Origin: Xanthoparmelia taractica
Lineage: Eukaryota > Ascomycota > Lecanoromycetes > Lecanorales > Parmeliaceae
Reading direction: 5' to 3'
DNA: 64,000 bases
Assembly (NCBI GenBank): GCA_033085395.1
Contig: JANQBS010000104.1
Span: forward strand, 61,589 to 125,588
This document shows, piece after piece, positions 47,234 through 59,735 of this stretch. The number at the start of each line of letters is the position of its first letter. The stretch's first letter is position 1. The notes under the pieces are model-generated. The model did not search any database and had not been told where the DNA came from. It was given only the letters and a program-made list of their open reading frames with translations. Made by a program: the position numbers and the translations under genes.

Positions 47234-47732
47234 CCAGATCTGGGCGTTGCCTGCTGAGGGAATGGTTTTTGGTTCTTGTTACCCCTTCCCTTGGTGAACT
47301 GATTATCCCTTCTCTTTTGCCTCATTCAATTCCAAGGTATCATATTTACCCCGCTCAAACCACGCGCTGCACCTCCGATTCCAACCATTTCGATTCAACG
47401 ACAGCGTGATTCCCACCCCAACCCCAATCATCCCCAACCTCCCCCCCCCGCCGCCCCAATCCCCCCCACACCCCTCCCCCCCAAATCTCTCTCCCTACCA
47501 CCACCCTTACTTCTACCCCCCATACTTCATTCAAACGCCCCAATTCCCAATTCTATTCTATTCGTAATGCTACCTCATCAAATCCACCGCTCCTACTCCT
47601 ACTCCTACTCCTACTTCTACAAACTTTACCCCTCCTTAACACCCAACACAGTACGGAGGGAGATATTATTATAAGTCGGTGAGTCATTCCTACCTGCCTA
47701 ACTGAGTCCCTTTCTGTTTTTTCTTTTATTTG

Positions 47733-47768
47733 TTTTGTTTGTTTGTTTGTTTGTTTGTTTGTTTGTTT
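47733..47768. repeat. (TTTG)n microsatellite
   Basis: Eight to nine successive TTTG units with one TTTTG variant at each end. Confidence 0.9.
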
Positions 47769-47929
47769 TGCGTATCAATGTTAATGTCAATCTCAAGTTC
47801 TTCAGATTCCCCCATTATTGGAAGGAAGGGGAAGGGGGTGGGAGGGGAAAGAGGGTGGGAAGGGGCAGTGAGGGCAGAGGGGGAAGAGGGGCGGAAGAGG
47901 GTGTGGAGATGATGGATAAGAAACGAGAT

Positions 47930-48105
47930 AAAATAAAAATAACGGACTTTGTGATTTTGTTTTTACTATCCTTATGATTCATATAAATAATTTTCTCTTA
48001 TATAGATTATTTTTCTTTTATTTTTATTAAATTCTTATTAAAGAATCTTCTTACTTTATTATTAAAATTACCTAGCTATTATTAAAGAAACAATATCTCG
48101 TTACG
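47930..48105. repeat. AT-rich island
   Basis: About 175 bp of A/T-rich DNA with repeated TTATTAAA words, similar in composition to the island at 34555-34745. Probably decayed mobile DNA. Confidence 0.5.
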
Positions 48106-48458
48106 AAATACGTACTACGTAGTTAACATTCCCACTATGTCAAAAAGCAGCGTCAGACCCTGCCAAGACAAGACAGCAAGATCCGCTACTAACAAACTAC
48201 CTTTACTTATTCCGTGACAATTACACACTTTTTTTGAATAATGGGCGCATGCCCTCATACAGCTAGCCCCACGCACGTGTCTAAGTAGAAGCGGCTTCCC
48301 CAGGGTGTACACAGCCCTAGTTCCAAGCCACTCAATGGCCTGGCACGTAGCTAGGGAAGACATAGTAGTTATGTTCCAAGTCACTTCCAAACCCGAGTAC
48401 TTCCACGCGATGAGTGGCCTATCTAGGTGGCCCGGCCTGACCCGCATTCGAACCGACG

Positions 48459-48513
48459 TTGCTACCATTTATCGCGAAACGACTTGATCTAGATCAAATA
48501 TGAGTGGTGTGTA
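48459..48513. repeat. Dispersed repeat, copy 1 (55 bp)
   Basis: Begins TTGCTACC and ends ATGAGTGGTGTGTA. It matches 49620-49674 without gaps at about 46 of 55 positions. Eight bases upstream is GCATTCGAACC (48444-48454), the reverse complement of a tRNA B-box-like word. Confidence 0.75.
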
Positions 48514-49619
48514 CAAAGTATGAATTGTTGATCTAGCTAAGGTAAGTGTGTGGGAGCCATCTAAGGTAAGTACAGACAAGCTAGCGCCACGGCTAGTCAT
48601 AACCAGCCCTACCTTACGTCCATACCATATGATCAAAATATTCCATAACAAATGTCCACCTCTTTTTATGAAAGAAAGCCAGCGTCCTCGCTGCTATTAT
48701 CTCGCTAGCTAGCTGGCTGGTCAACTACCTTAGTCCATCAAGAAATCAATTGCATACTTGCTGAGTAAAAGCGGAGCTGTAAGTAAGGCCAACGGGCTGA
48801 TGTGACTCCCACTGGACGATCATCCCCGGGATTTGATGTGTTGCCAGCTGATGAAGGATCAAGCATTGAATATAAATGCAGCAGCCAGCACCCAAATAGC
48901 TGCTTGCGGGCCTGGACCATGAGAGTTCGGATGATGGTTCCAAAATCGTTTGAATATGGACCGTTCATCGATCTTTGCTGTGATTATCTATCCTATGCCT
49001 ATTCGAGACATCCCACTCGCTCCACACCGTTACCAGCACCATGCTCATCTCATTCCATTAGATGACTGCATTGCCACCAGCAACATACAGACTGCTTCAG
49101 TGTACGGCTGCAGTGACGCATGACTGACTCCCATCCCATGGTATCGACTTGATGCGCTTCAAGACCATATGCTTGGTAAGTAGGCTCCTGCTCAGTCTGG
49201 ACCGTGTGCTTCACCTCTTTTGACTGAGTGCTTCAGCTCTGGAACCTGCTGTAGCGTGAGGCGTAGGGCCTCTCTTCACTTGTACTGCTGGCGGGTGTGT
49301 ACGTTCCGCTTGTGCTTCAGATGTGTGCCTGGCACAGCAAGGGGAGTAGGAAACGTGATGAGTTCTTAGGCTTGACGGTTCTAAGATTAATCATATACTG
49401 CGATAGCGTCTGGAATGAGCTTGATAGCGATTAGTTGATAGATGTCATGATGATCGAGCGGCCTAGTGAAAGGATCGATCTGATGAACTGATTAATCGGA
49501 TATGTTATGGCTCAGTGGATCTGCTAAGTACTGGTGTGGGGTGAGACTTGGCTGTTAAGGTGTGTAGAGGCCTATAGGTCTGTAGGCACTGAATTAGGGA
49601 CGATGGATGACGTCAGGCG

Positions 49620-49674
49620 TTGCTACCCTTTGTCAAGGAACGACTCAATCTAGATTCAATATGAGTGGTGTGTA
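49620..49674. repeat. Dispersed repeat, copy 2 (55 bp)
   Basis: Same sequence as 48459-48513 with about nine substitutions, in the same orientation. About 110 bp upstream is TGGCTCAGTGG (near 49507), which fits a tRNA A-box, so the block might be the 3' part of a tRNA-derived SINE. This is suggestive only. Confidence 0.7.
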
Positions 49675-50169
49675 TGATTTCCATTTGTCAAGGAATCCGG
49701 TATTACTTGCGTTCGATATGTCTCGACTTACGTCGACCCGGGGCTCGATCCCTCGTAACTGTAGATATACTTGATAAAACGGCTGGTTGTCGCGAGGGCT
49801 CTGACGTAGTGTATGGGTGGCGGTCTGGTAAGGTTCCTATGAAATCCATATAAGGTTCGAGTCTTAATGGCGCTGGTCCGATAGACGAGTAGTTTTGTGT
49901 AGTTTCTTATTCCTACCTCCGCTGAGTTTTAGTCTACGCCTCCCGAATCATATGGCCCCCCGAACTATTCCTCGGATACTTCGTACGAGTACTGCCGTTA
50001 GGACGGCTTAATTATCTATCTACAGTACTTCTTTGGTCCCGGTGTGTGAGGCTAACGTCAATATTTTGGGAAGCAGTTCGCGAAACTCATTAACTCGCCG
50101 CAGGGCCGGACCATCTCAACGGGCACATAGCTCGGCAGCAAGTATATGCGACTCGTCGTGGGTACAGTG

Positions 50170-50415
50170 GATACCTTCCGTATATGTGTAGAGACTTCAT
50201 CGGGGGTAGAAGAAGGAATATGCTAAGCATATGCATGAAATTATTGGAAATAAGTAGAAAGTACCCTCCGGTCTGTCTCGGAGGACACTTAGTATATTTG
50301 ATGAGTATGCTGAGCATGTGTGTAGATCTTATTCGGGGTAGAACGGATATACTCCATATATATAGAGACCTCGTCGGGGGTATAAACGGATGTGCTCAGC
50401 ATATGTAAAATTTCT
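50170..50415. repeat. Imperfect tandem repeat upstream of the GMC gene
   Basis: About four diverged copies of a unit holding TGTAGAGAYYTCRTCGGGGGTA followed by a palindrome-like ATGCTNAGCATATG, at about 50185-50235, 50300-50345, 50366-50405 and partial copies between. CTACCCCTGCCGAAC and CTACCCCTGGCGAAC repeat once more at 50413-50450. The repeats end about 75 bp before the GMC start codon, so they lie in its promoter. Confidence 0.7.
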
Positions 50416-50523
50416 ACCCCTGCCGAACCTTTGTCTACCCCTGGCGAACTACTCCCCGTATCTGAACCTCCATTCAAAAAGCAAGGGTCTCAACTGCTTT
50501 CCCTGCTTCCGGATTAAGAGACC

Positions 50524-52459
50524 ATGTTGCTGGCCAGCGTTTCCATCGTTGCTCTGCTCGCGCCGAGCACTCACGCGGTCAGGTCCTTACGGTCAAGTCA
50601 TTTTGGCATCCCCGGTCAAGATGCTTCATTTGACTATGTCGGTCTGTGTTCCTTTATCCAGTTGGGTAGACTAGTTCGCTAATCGAGTGAGTTGACAATC
50701 ATTGGAGGAGGCACTGCTGGCCTTACCATTGCTGCGAGGCTCGCGATGGATCCATCAACATCGGTAGCGGTCATTGAAGCCGGTGGCTTCTACGAACAGG
50801 ACAACGGCAACTACAGCGTGCTGCCAGGGCTTTTGCCCTCCATTCCTTTCCTCGCCACGACGGAAGTATTCCCTCAGAACCCACTCATGGACTGGGGCTT
50901 GGTCTCCGTTCCCCAGACAGGCGCCATGAACAGGAGGATACACTATGCCCAGGGAAAAACCCTATCAGGCTCTTCGGGAATAAACGGAATGACCTATCTT
51001 AGAGGAACAACCGGTGCTTACGATCGCTGGGCAGATTTGGTAGGCGATCAGTCCTACACCTTCAAGAGCCTGCTCCCGTATTTTGAGAAGTCGTGCAATT
51101 TCAGTCCACCCAACAATGCGAAGCGCCAGACCCCCAATGCTACTGTCAGGTACGATCCAAGCGTCTTTAGTTCGACGGGTGGACCGCTTCGTGTCTCGTA
51201 CAGCAATTGGGTTGACGTGGCGCTGACCTGGTTTCAACGAGCCTTTACCAGCATTGGTCTCCCTATTAGCGACACAGGATTCAACAGCGGCTCACTTATC
51301 GGCAACGCTGCCTGGATTCCGTCTACGATTGATCCCACGCTTGGTGAACGCTCATCTTCTCAAACCTCGTTCTTGGAAGAGGCAATCCAAAATACGAACA
51401 TCATCGTCTATACCCAAGCTCAAGCGAGCAAAATCCTGTTCAAAGATAAAACAGCGAACGGAGTCTCGGTCACGACACAAGGAGTGGACTACACGATCTC
51501 GGCTAACAGAGAGGTTATCCTCTCCGCTGGTGCTTTTCACTCACCTCAACTCCTCATGATTTCCGGTAGACACTTTCTCCCGAATAGGTGATCAAAGCAG
51601 AGAGCTAAACATACCGTCTCTAGGCATCGGACCTCGCGCCACACTTGAACAATACAAGATCCCTGTCCTCTCTGACCTCCCGGGAGTTGGCCAAAATCTC
51701 TGGGATCGGCCCGCCTTCAGTGTCGGCGCCGAAGTCAACTTACCCGTACAAGCCCAGCTGATCTCCCAACCCGCCGCCCTAAGCGAACTTCTCGACTCCG
51801 CTTCCGGGCCCCTCAGCTCCCTCAACGCCTTGGTCGCCCATGAGAAAATCCCACAATCTCTCCGCGCCAATTTTACCGGAGCCGCCACCACCGCCTTGGC
51901 CCATTTCCCCAGTGACTGGCCAGAGGTCGAGTACGTTACAGAAACCGGGCTTTCTCCCACAGGCAGGGCCTTGGGGGTCATTCAAGCCGTGCTCGCGGCT
52001 CCCGTATCCCGAGGGAACGTCACAATCGCCGGTGCGGATATCTCTACTCCACCAGTCTTCAACATGGCCTGGCTCAGCGACACCGCCAACGCCGACGCCC
52101 AGGTCGCTGTCGCAGCCTTCAAACGCATGCGGCAGGCCTGGCGTAGCATCGCCAACACGACGCTTGGGCCGGAGATCGTCCCCGGCCCGACTGTCCAAAG
52201 CGACGCCGACATCCTGGCCTACATTCGCAACGTCAGCGTTCCGTTCTACCATGCAGGGGCTACCTGCGCAATGGGCAGGAAGAGCGATGCAAATGCCGTT
52301 GTGGATAGCCAAGCCCGCGTATTTGGGGTGCAGGGGTTACGAGTCGTGGACATGAGCGCGGCGCCTTTCATGCCGCCAGGGCACCCGATGGCGACGGTGT
52401 ACATGCTGGCGGAGAAGATTGCCGCCGACATCCAGACTAGGGGCACGGAGAGCGCTTGA
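50524..52459 (+). CDS. Secreted GMC oxidoreductase
   Basis: Exons about 50524-50637, 50692-51565 and 51624-52459, about 607 aa. The last intron (GTAGAC...CTCTAG) is well defined. The first (about 54 bp) is placed by frame only, because its donor GTCGGT is unusual. A signal peptide (MLLASVSIVALLAPSTHA) precedes the FAD-binding GGGTAGLTIAARLA and VIEAGG. Further family motifs are GKTLSGSSGINGMTYLRG (GMC signature 1), SAGAFHSPQLLMISGIGP (signature 2), LPGVGQNLWDRPA, and the active-site pair His in FYHAGATCAMG and His in MPPGHPMATVYMLAEKIA. GMC enzymes oxidise alcohols, sugars or aryl alcohols using FAD. The substrate cannot be named, and no cluster partners are adjacent. Confidence 0.9.
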
Positions 52460-52955
52460 GTCAGAGTAAACGTTGAAACGGGAGAGGTGAGCCTTGTGGT
52501 AAGACGGTCTAGGGCTGGTTTGTGGAAAAGCTCGCAGATAGCACGAACGAGAGACACGCCACTACCAGAAGAACTGTAGATGACCACCAAATAAAAGAGA
52601 TAAACATAGCAAACCTCGTATTACCGGAGAGACGAGGCATGAAACAAGTGCATGGCATAATTAACCCTCAGCCGCTCCTTCTGCCAATATCGTCAGTCTT
52701 AATGGAGTATGTCGGTTCCAATGTGGAAAGTACTACCTACCATGGCATGCCACAAGTGGCCAAATCATTTCCACCTCGCCCACCACTACAACAAAGTTTG
52801 TTAGCCTTAGCGCCCCTAACCGCATCGCTTTCGACATTGGAAGCATACGTTGATCGGAACCGCTGAGTTGGGGGACCAGCGATCAAGAGGGTGTTGTGGG
52901 GTCCTGAATGTCGAGGGGAAGGTTACATAAGGCTCGCTGAATACGGAGGATTAAG
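52460..52955. other. Intergenic, nothing recognised
   Basis: 3' flank of the GMC gene. An open frame at 52522-52866 has no domain or splice support. Confidence 0.4.
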
Positions 52956-53237
52956 GTGAGGGAAAGTGGTCTTGATGACGTAGAACGTCCCTTGAATGCG
53001 GTCAAGTCCGAGTCGGAGTCCGATTCTTCGGCCTATCCCTTTCCTATCAAATATAAATCCTATCAGTGTCTTTACTGCCTCGGTGACGCCGACCTACCGT
53101 CAAAGGAGGGACTCCACAACCTTGGTAGTAAATATTCGTTGCAGCGGCACTTTGAGCGCCGATATCCTTTTCGGCCTCGCGGACCCTGTAATTTTGCTTT
53201 GAAAAGTCTTTTGAAAAGAGTTGCTAAACCTCCCTGA
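52956..53237 (+). pseudogene. C-terminal fragment of a FluG/DUF3435-type protein (Cys-rich finger)
   Basis: A 93-codon frame with SYQCLYCLGDADLPSKE, then NLGSKYSLQRHFERRYPFRP. This is the layout of the zinc-finger tail found at the end of fungal FluG/DUF3435 recombinase-like proteins (CLFCxGNxxL...R..S..RHF...H), here with Tyr at the final His position. No recombinase domain precedes it within 500 bp. It probably is the leftover end of an element whose body is lost. The family call is from memory. Confidence 0.4.
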
Positions 53238-53402
53238 TAAGCCCAAAACTCCAGCAGGCATGCTGGATTCTGTCAGACATGTAGACTCCATAAACGGTTG
53301 TCGCGTTGTTAAAATGCATCACACTGTCAAGCGCGAGTGCCGCACATTTAGGATAAGTTGGGCCGCTAAGAATTGCCTTATCGGGTAAGATTTCTTTTGA
53401 AT

Positions 53403-55010
53403 ACAGTCGACTTCCGATATAACGGAATCCCTTATAACGGATTTTCGCTTAGCGTCTAGATTTCTAATTAACGCGTGAAGTTAAAGAAATTCTTTCGCGA
53501 ACTTATCTACGAACTTTCCTATAAGTTTAATCTTTTATATAACTTCTATATTCTTTATAGTAGAGATCGAGAATTTAAGAAGATTAAAATAAATTATAAT
53601 AAAATTAAAGAATAATAAAGAGAAGAAATGTATAACGAGAATAGTAAAAGAGAGAATATTAATAATTTCTAGAAGCGACTAGTATACGTTTATAAAAGAA
53701 ATCGTGATAGTAAATAGACTATAAAGCGACGATCTTTTTTTATAGACTATAACGATAAAAGTAAAAAAGACTCTAGAGAAGAATATTATGTAAATAAAAT
53801 ATATATATAAATTAGCGATAGTAATAAAATAGTTTTTCTCGATAATAATATATAGTATATATATCGAGATCTTTAATATCGATAATTAGATAGTAATAAA
53901 ACGAAGCTCGAGATCGATAATAATAGTATCTATTTTAATTTAGAGATTCTTAAGACTCGCTAGATCTTAAGCGTCGAGCGACTAATAGCTCGAGAATAGA
54001 AAAAGAGATACTTTATTCTAATAATTAATATAATTATACTCGAAATAATAGATAATTTAATTAGAAAGTATTTAATAAAAAAAAGAAATAAAGAGAGTTA
54101 AGAAATTTAATTAGATAATCTTATCTATATAATATTTTCACTACTAGAAGTAGAGATATATATATAGAAAATATAGAAATAGAATTAGCGACGCGAAGTA
54201 TAGATAGACGTATAATACTCGAGATTATAAGAAGATAGCTTCGAAGATATCGAAAGCATATACGACTTATAGAAGAGTCGAATATATATCGTATAAGAGA
54301 ATATACTCGATAAAAATTAAGAAGATCTAGCGGGCGAAATAAAGAATCGCTAATAAGACTCTACTCTATAAAGTCGTTAGAAATACGCGTTCGTCTAATA
54401 TTATAGACGAAGCGAAATTTATACTAGTTACGTTTAAGAAGAAGAGAGACGTTAATTAATATTATTAATATCTCGAATATTTAAGAAAAGAAGTCTAACT
54501 TTAGCTTAAACGCGATCTCGAATCGATACTTTAGCGTTAAATTAAATTAAAGCTCGAGTCTATAGAAAGCGATAGAATAATCTATTAACGCTATTAGACT
54601 AATAAGATAACAGTCGAGTTAATAAACTCTTAATCTTCTATCTAGAATAATAAGCGATAGCGAGGATTTTAAAGAAGCTATAGAAATAATCTCTAATTCT
54701 ATTTAGAATTCTTAGACTTAACTACTATTAGCGAATATCGAAATAAAAAAATAGATTATAATAGATACGTCGATACTTTAGATTTTATAATATAATATAA
54801 GATATAAGATAGAAATAATAATAATTCTATTAGTAAATCGAGTAGTATAAAGTATTAATATACTAGCTATTTAGAAGTCGAGCTATAATTCGTATAATAG
54901 ATTCTTCTTTAATTCTAGTTTAAGCTCTTTTTATCACGCGTATAAAATTAGAACGAATATAAGAACTTACATTTATATTAATAAGAGACTCGATTCGAAT
55001 AGCTAGAAAA
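53403..55010. mobile_element. Truncated pogo/Tc1-mariner-like element
   Basis: Begins CAGTCGACTTCCGATATAAC, followed by GGAATCCCTTATAACGG, a stepwise TATAACGG-containing terminal repeat as in pogo/Tigger-type elements. The matching inverted end is not found before 55010, where the LTR of retroelement A starts, so the 3' part has been lost or displaced by that insertion. The interior is saturated with stops from C-to-T change and I could not identify the transposase catalytic motifs, so the superfamily is tentative. Confidence 0.4.
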
Positions 55011-55257
55011 TGTTACGAGTGTGATAATCACATAGGCCTGCAATACCAAGTCGGCTTACCTTTCCAATCGGGACTAGCCCCTATAGGCCCTGGCGTCCCT
55101 CATAGATATTTCTTTCTAGATAGATAGTTTCTCCTTAGACTTAATTTATTCGTTATATATTATTATTAACTTAATCTAATTGTAGTTCTAATATTAAATT
55201 AAGTCTTACTTTCTTATTACGCTCGTAAGACGTGCGAGTTAAAAGAATTCGTTTATA
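55011..55257 (+). repeat. 5' LTR of element A (247 bp)
   Basis: TGTTACGAG start to GTTTATA, which corresponds to the TTTACA end of B's LTR with CA changed to TA. It has a single copy of the CGGCTTACCTTTCCAATCGGG motif. Confidence 0.7.
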
Positions 55258-57612
55258 ATATAATTAACGATTTCGAAAGACACTAACACGTATTATTTTA
55301 GAATTAATATCTCTTAAATTATACGAAATTACTAAAGACTTATAAGCAAGCGAGATTAAAGAAATTATAGTAAGATAGCTTTCAAATTATACGAAGTGCC
55401 CCTTTATAGTTTAATATTAATATTTATTTAACATTAACTTCTACTTAACACTCGACCTCGCGATGCGACTATAAGTCACGCGATTAGTCTATTAATTAAT
55501 GTACTCTAGATATATTTCTAATATAATTTAATCGTTTTATTATTAATTAATATAATAATTAAAGTCGTACATATACTCTAATAAGAATTATTTATATAAC
55601 TTACTTCTCGATATCTCGTACTAATAGAGTATTCTCTAAAGTCTATTCGCCTATAAGCATATCTTATTTAAATAACTATTATTTATATTTTATTCGATCT
55701 AGAGCACTTATTATAAACTTAGTTAAATTCGTTTTTATCGTATTAATTTTAATTTCGATTTAAGTAAATTTCGTATAAAAAAGTAATTTTATTTAAAAGA
55801 TTAGAGAAAACTATTATTTCCTTATAAAATCGAATAATTTCTTAATATTATATACTTGACGATCTATTTCTAGTCTTTATAGAATATCTTATAATACGAA
55901 GTAAAGTGCGAGAGGTTCTTAGACGAGTATAGACCTCGTAATTTATTCTACGTTATTCTTTAATCTAGAACGCTATCTTAAAAATACTATAAATCGACGA
56001 ATATCTATATTATTTAAAAATATCTTTCGCGCGCCTAAGAATCTTATCTTCGTTTAAAATATAGTTATTTAAAAATAGCTAATTTAGTAAGCTAATACGA
56101 ACTCTAAAGAGTTTCTTACTATTCTAAATAAGCTTCGCGAATAACGTAATCTCGAGATAAAAGTTACTTAATTATATAATTTCTTATTTAAAGAAAATTC
56201 GAATTATAAATAAAAATATAAAAAAGAATAAAAGAAGAAGAAGATTAGAATCGCACTCGATCGAGTTTAAATAGCTCGTAATTATCTATAATAATAAGTA
56301 TAAAATCTTTAATATTAACTTCGAAGATCTTGTAAGAAATCTATTAATTTAATATAGATTTAAATTTTAATTAGACGCTTTAAAAAGTTTTTTTATTCTT
56401 TAATATTAATCGATAATAAAGAATCTTAATAAGATAATTAAATTAATTAAATATTTAATAAGTTAAAGATTAATTAGAATTATTTCGATAATAAGATAGC
56501 TAGAATCGCTTACGTTAGATCACGCACTAATAAAAAAGTAGCTAAAGTTATTTATACTTGATTTTATCGTCTAAGCTTTAATTCTTATTAAATTATTAAT
56601 AAGATTTTAAATAATTTATAAAAATTATTTAAAAACTTAAATTATAAAATAAATAAAGTTCGCGAATATAAGATCTTAAAATAAAAAGATCTCTTATTTA
56701 GCGATTTCTATTAAGACTTTAAACGTCTCGCCTTAAAGTTAAATATATTAAATAAAGCTTAACTTCGAAATATAAATAAGAAGCTCGTTTCTTATCTTCG
56801 CACGATCTAGACTAATTTCTTTATCGAGTTTATTACGATATTTGCTCTAAAAGTATTCTTAACTCGAATAAATAATAAATATTATATTATATATTAGAAA
56901 AAGATAGTTAAAGAGATTAAGAAGATAATAAATAAAATATAAATCTTTAAGCGTGTAACGTTTATCTCTAATTCTATAAATATCTTCTTTTCTTAAATAA
57001 ATCTAATTTCTTAACGTCTCTTCTTTCTCGCTATAAAATAATAATAGCGAAAAACTATTAAGAATTATAAGAAAAATATCTATTATATTTATTATAAGAA
57101 GAGATACTTATTATTCGCTTATTTAAAACGTCGATTTTCTTATCGAATTAATAAGATAAAAGATTAGAATAAAGAGAGTTTCGTGAAATCGAAGTCTAAA
57201 TAATTTAATTCGAAAAATTTATAATCTTATTTATAATTACGAATTAAAATAAGATTCTATTTTTATATAATTTAGAAGAAACTTAATATAAATTATTTAT
57301 ATTAAAATCGTTTTTAGCTCGAGAAAGTCTAACTTCTTAAGAAAAGATTTATTACGTTTAAATTCTTATCGATATAAAGATTATTAAATACGCGTCTATT
57401 AATAAACGTCTAATTTACGAAATTTATTAATTATTAAATATATAATTCGTTTCTTTTATAAAGTCTAGACTAGTTTAAGACTATAACGAGTAACTTAATA
57501 AAAAACTTATTATTTACGTTATATATTTAAATCTTATTCTTTTAAGATATAAGAAACTTATAGTCTTAATATTTATAATAAATTTAAAATAATATATAAT
57601 TATCTTAGATAA
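55011..57612 (+). mobile_element. Ty3/gypsy retroelement A, 5' part (LTR + gag region)
   Basis: Starts TGTTACGAGTGTG. Its whole length aligns by eye with 57613-60270 of element B: shared blocks include the GCTCGTRAGACGTGCGAG word in the LTR and the gag-like region to TAGATAA. It then stops abruptly where B's LTR begins. It is more heavily mutated than B (fewer remaining CpA/TpG). Its LTR is 25 bp shorter than that of B because it has one copy of a motif that B has twice, so A and B belong to different lineages or ages. The remainder of A should lie beyond the right edge of the window. Confidence 0.75.
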
Positions 57613-57884
57613 TGTTACGAGTGTGACGACCACATAGGCCTGCAACACCAAGTCGGCTTACCTTCCCAATTGGGACTACGGCTTTCCTTCCCAATTGGGA
57701 CTAGCCCCTATAGGCCTTGGCGTTCCTTATAGATATTTCTTCCCAGCTAGATAGTTCCTTCTTAGACTTAATTTATTCGTTATATACTATTATTAATTTA
57801 ATCTAATTATAGTCCTAATATTAAATTAAGTCTCACTCTCTTATTACGCTCGTGAGACGTGCGAGCTAAAAGAATTCGTTTACA
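57613..57884 (+). repeat. 5' LTR of element B (272 bp)
   Basis: TGTTACGAG...GTTTACA, with TG/CA ends. It contains two tandem copies of a 25-bp motif (CGGCTTACCTTCCCAATTGGG type, 57654-57703) where element A has one. CpA and TpG survive well in its first 120 bp. Confidence 0.8.
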
Positions 57885-57886
57885 AT

Positions 57887-57903
57887 ATGGCCGACGACTT
57901 CGA
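57887..57903 (+). other. Candidate primer-binding site of element B
   Basis: TGGCCGACGACTTCG begins two bases after the LTR end, the right place and the right first three bases (complement of the tRNA CCA end) for a primer-binding site. The tRNA was not identified. Confidence 0.45.
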
Positions 57904-59735
57904 AAGGCACTAACACGTATTATTTTAGATATCTCTCAAATTATACGAACGTATTATTAGAAGATCTAAATTATACGAAATTATTAAAGACTCGTAAGTA
58001 AGCGAGATTAAAGAAATTGTAGCAAGGCAGCTCTTAAATTATACGAAGTGCCCCCCTCTTAATTAAACACCAACATCTACTTAACACTTAATTCTCGACA
58101 CTCGACCCCGCAGCGCGATTGTAAGTCACGCGATTAGTTTATCGATTAGTATACTCTAGACGTGTTTCTAACACGATTTAGCCGTTTTATTATTAGTTAA
58201 TATAGTAGTTAAAGTCGTGCATATGCGCTGGCAAGAACTATTCATATAACTTACTTCTCGACACCCCGCACTAATAAAGCGTTCTCTGAAGTCTATCCGT
58301 CTATAAGCACATCTTATTTAAATAATTATTACTTATATTTTAATCGGCCCAAAGCACTCACTGTGAACTCAGCTAAGTTCGTTCTTATCGTATTAATTTT
58401 AATTTCGACTCGGGCGAATTTTACATAAAAAAGTAATTCTATTTAAAAGATTAAAGAAAATTATTATTTCCTTATAAAATCGAACGATATCTCAATATTA
58501 TAATACTATATACTTGACGATCTATTTATAGTCTCTATAGAATACCTCGTGATACGAAGTAGAGCGCGAAAGATTCTTAGACGAGTATCGATTCTATAAT
58601 CTATTCTATATTGCTTTTTAATCTAAAACGTTATCTTAAAAATACTTTAAATCGACGAATATCTATATTATCTAAAGATATCTTTCGCGCGCCCGAGAAT
58701 CTTATCTTCGTTTAAAATATAGTTATTTAAGAATAGCTAATTTAGTGAGTCAATACGAATTCTAAAGAGTTTTTAACTATTCTAAATAAGCTTCGCGAAT
58801 AACGCGATCTTAAGATAAAAGTTATTTAATTATACGATTTCTTATTTAAAGAGAGTTTAAATTATAAATAAAAATATAAGAAAGAACAAAAGAAGAAGAA
58901 GAAGACTAGAATCGCACTTGATCGAATTTAATTAGCTTATAACTATCTATAATAATAAATTTAGAATCTTCAGTATTAACTTCGAAGATCTTGTAAGAAA
59001 TCTATTAGTTTTATATAGATTTAAATCTCAGCGAGACGCTTCGAAAAGTTTTCTTATTTTTTAATATTAATCGATAAAATAGAATCTTAATAAAACGACT
59101 AAATTAATTAAATATCTAATAAGTTAAAGATTAATTAAGATTATTTCGATAATAAGCTAGCTAAGATCGCTTACGTTAAGTTACGTATTAAAGGAAAAGT
59201 AACTAAAATTATTTATACTCGATCTTATCGTCTAAGCTTCGACTTTTATTAAACTATTAATAAGATTTTAGATAATTTATAGAAGTTATTTAAGAACTCA
59301 AATCGTGAAGCAAATAGAGTTCGCGAATATAAGGTCTTAAAGTAGAAAGATCTCTCGTTTAGCGACTTCTATTAAGACTTTTAACGTCTCGCTCTAAAGT
59401 TAAGTATATTAGATAAAGTTTAACTTCGAGATATAAATAAGAAGCTCGCTTCTCGTCTTCGCACGGCTTAAGCTAACTTTTCTATCGAGTTTATTACGAT
59501 ATTCGCTTTAAAAGTATTCTTAATTCGAATAGATAATAAGTATTATGCTATATATTAGAAGAAGATAATTAAGAAGATTAAGAAGATTATAAATAAGGCT
59601 CGAGTCTCTAAGTGTATAACGTTTATCTTTAATTCTAATATCTTCTTTTCTCAAACGAATTTAATTTCTCGACGTCTCTTTTTTCTCGCTATAAAATAAT
59701 AATAGCGAAAGACTATTAAGAATTAAAAGAAAGAT

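Larger units (their letters stand above)
47234..50523. other. 3.3-kb intergenic region with repeats
   Basis: Contains C-rich and G-rich tracts (47430-47520; 47820-47910), a TTTG microsatellite, an AT-rich island, a dispersed 55-bp repeat present twice and a tandem repeat next to the GMC gene. No protein-coding gene is supported. Confidence 0.5.

Noticed and set aside
48444..48454. B-box-like GGTTCGAATGC on the minus strand as a tRNA gene
   Set aside because: No A-box at the right distance and no cloverleaf can be drawn around it.
55011..57612. Element A and B as a tandem LTR-internal-LTR array from unequal recombination
   Set aside because: The sequence before B's 5' LTR is gag-region DNA, not the polypurine tract that precedes a 3' LTR.
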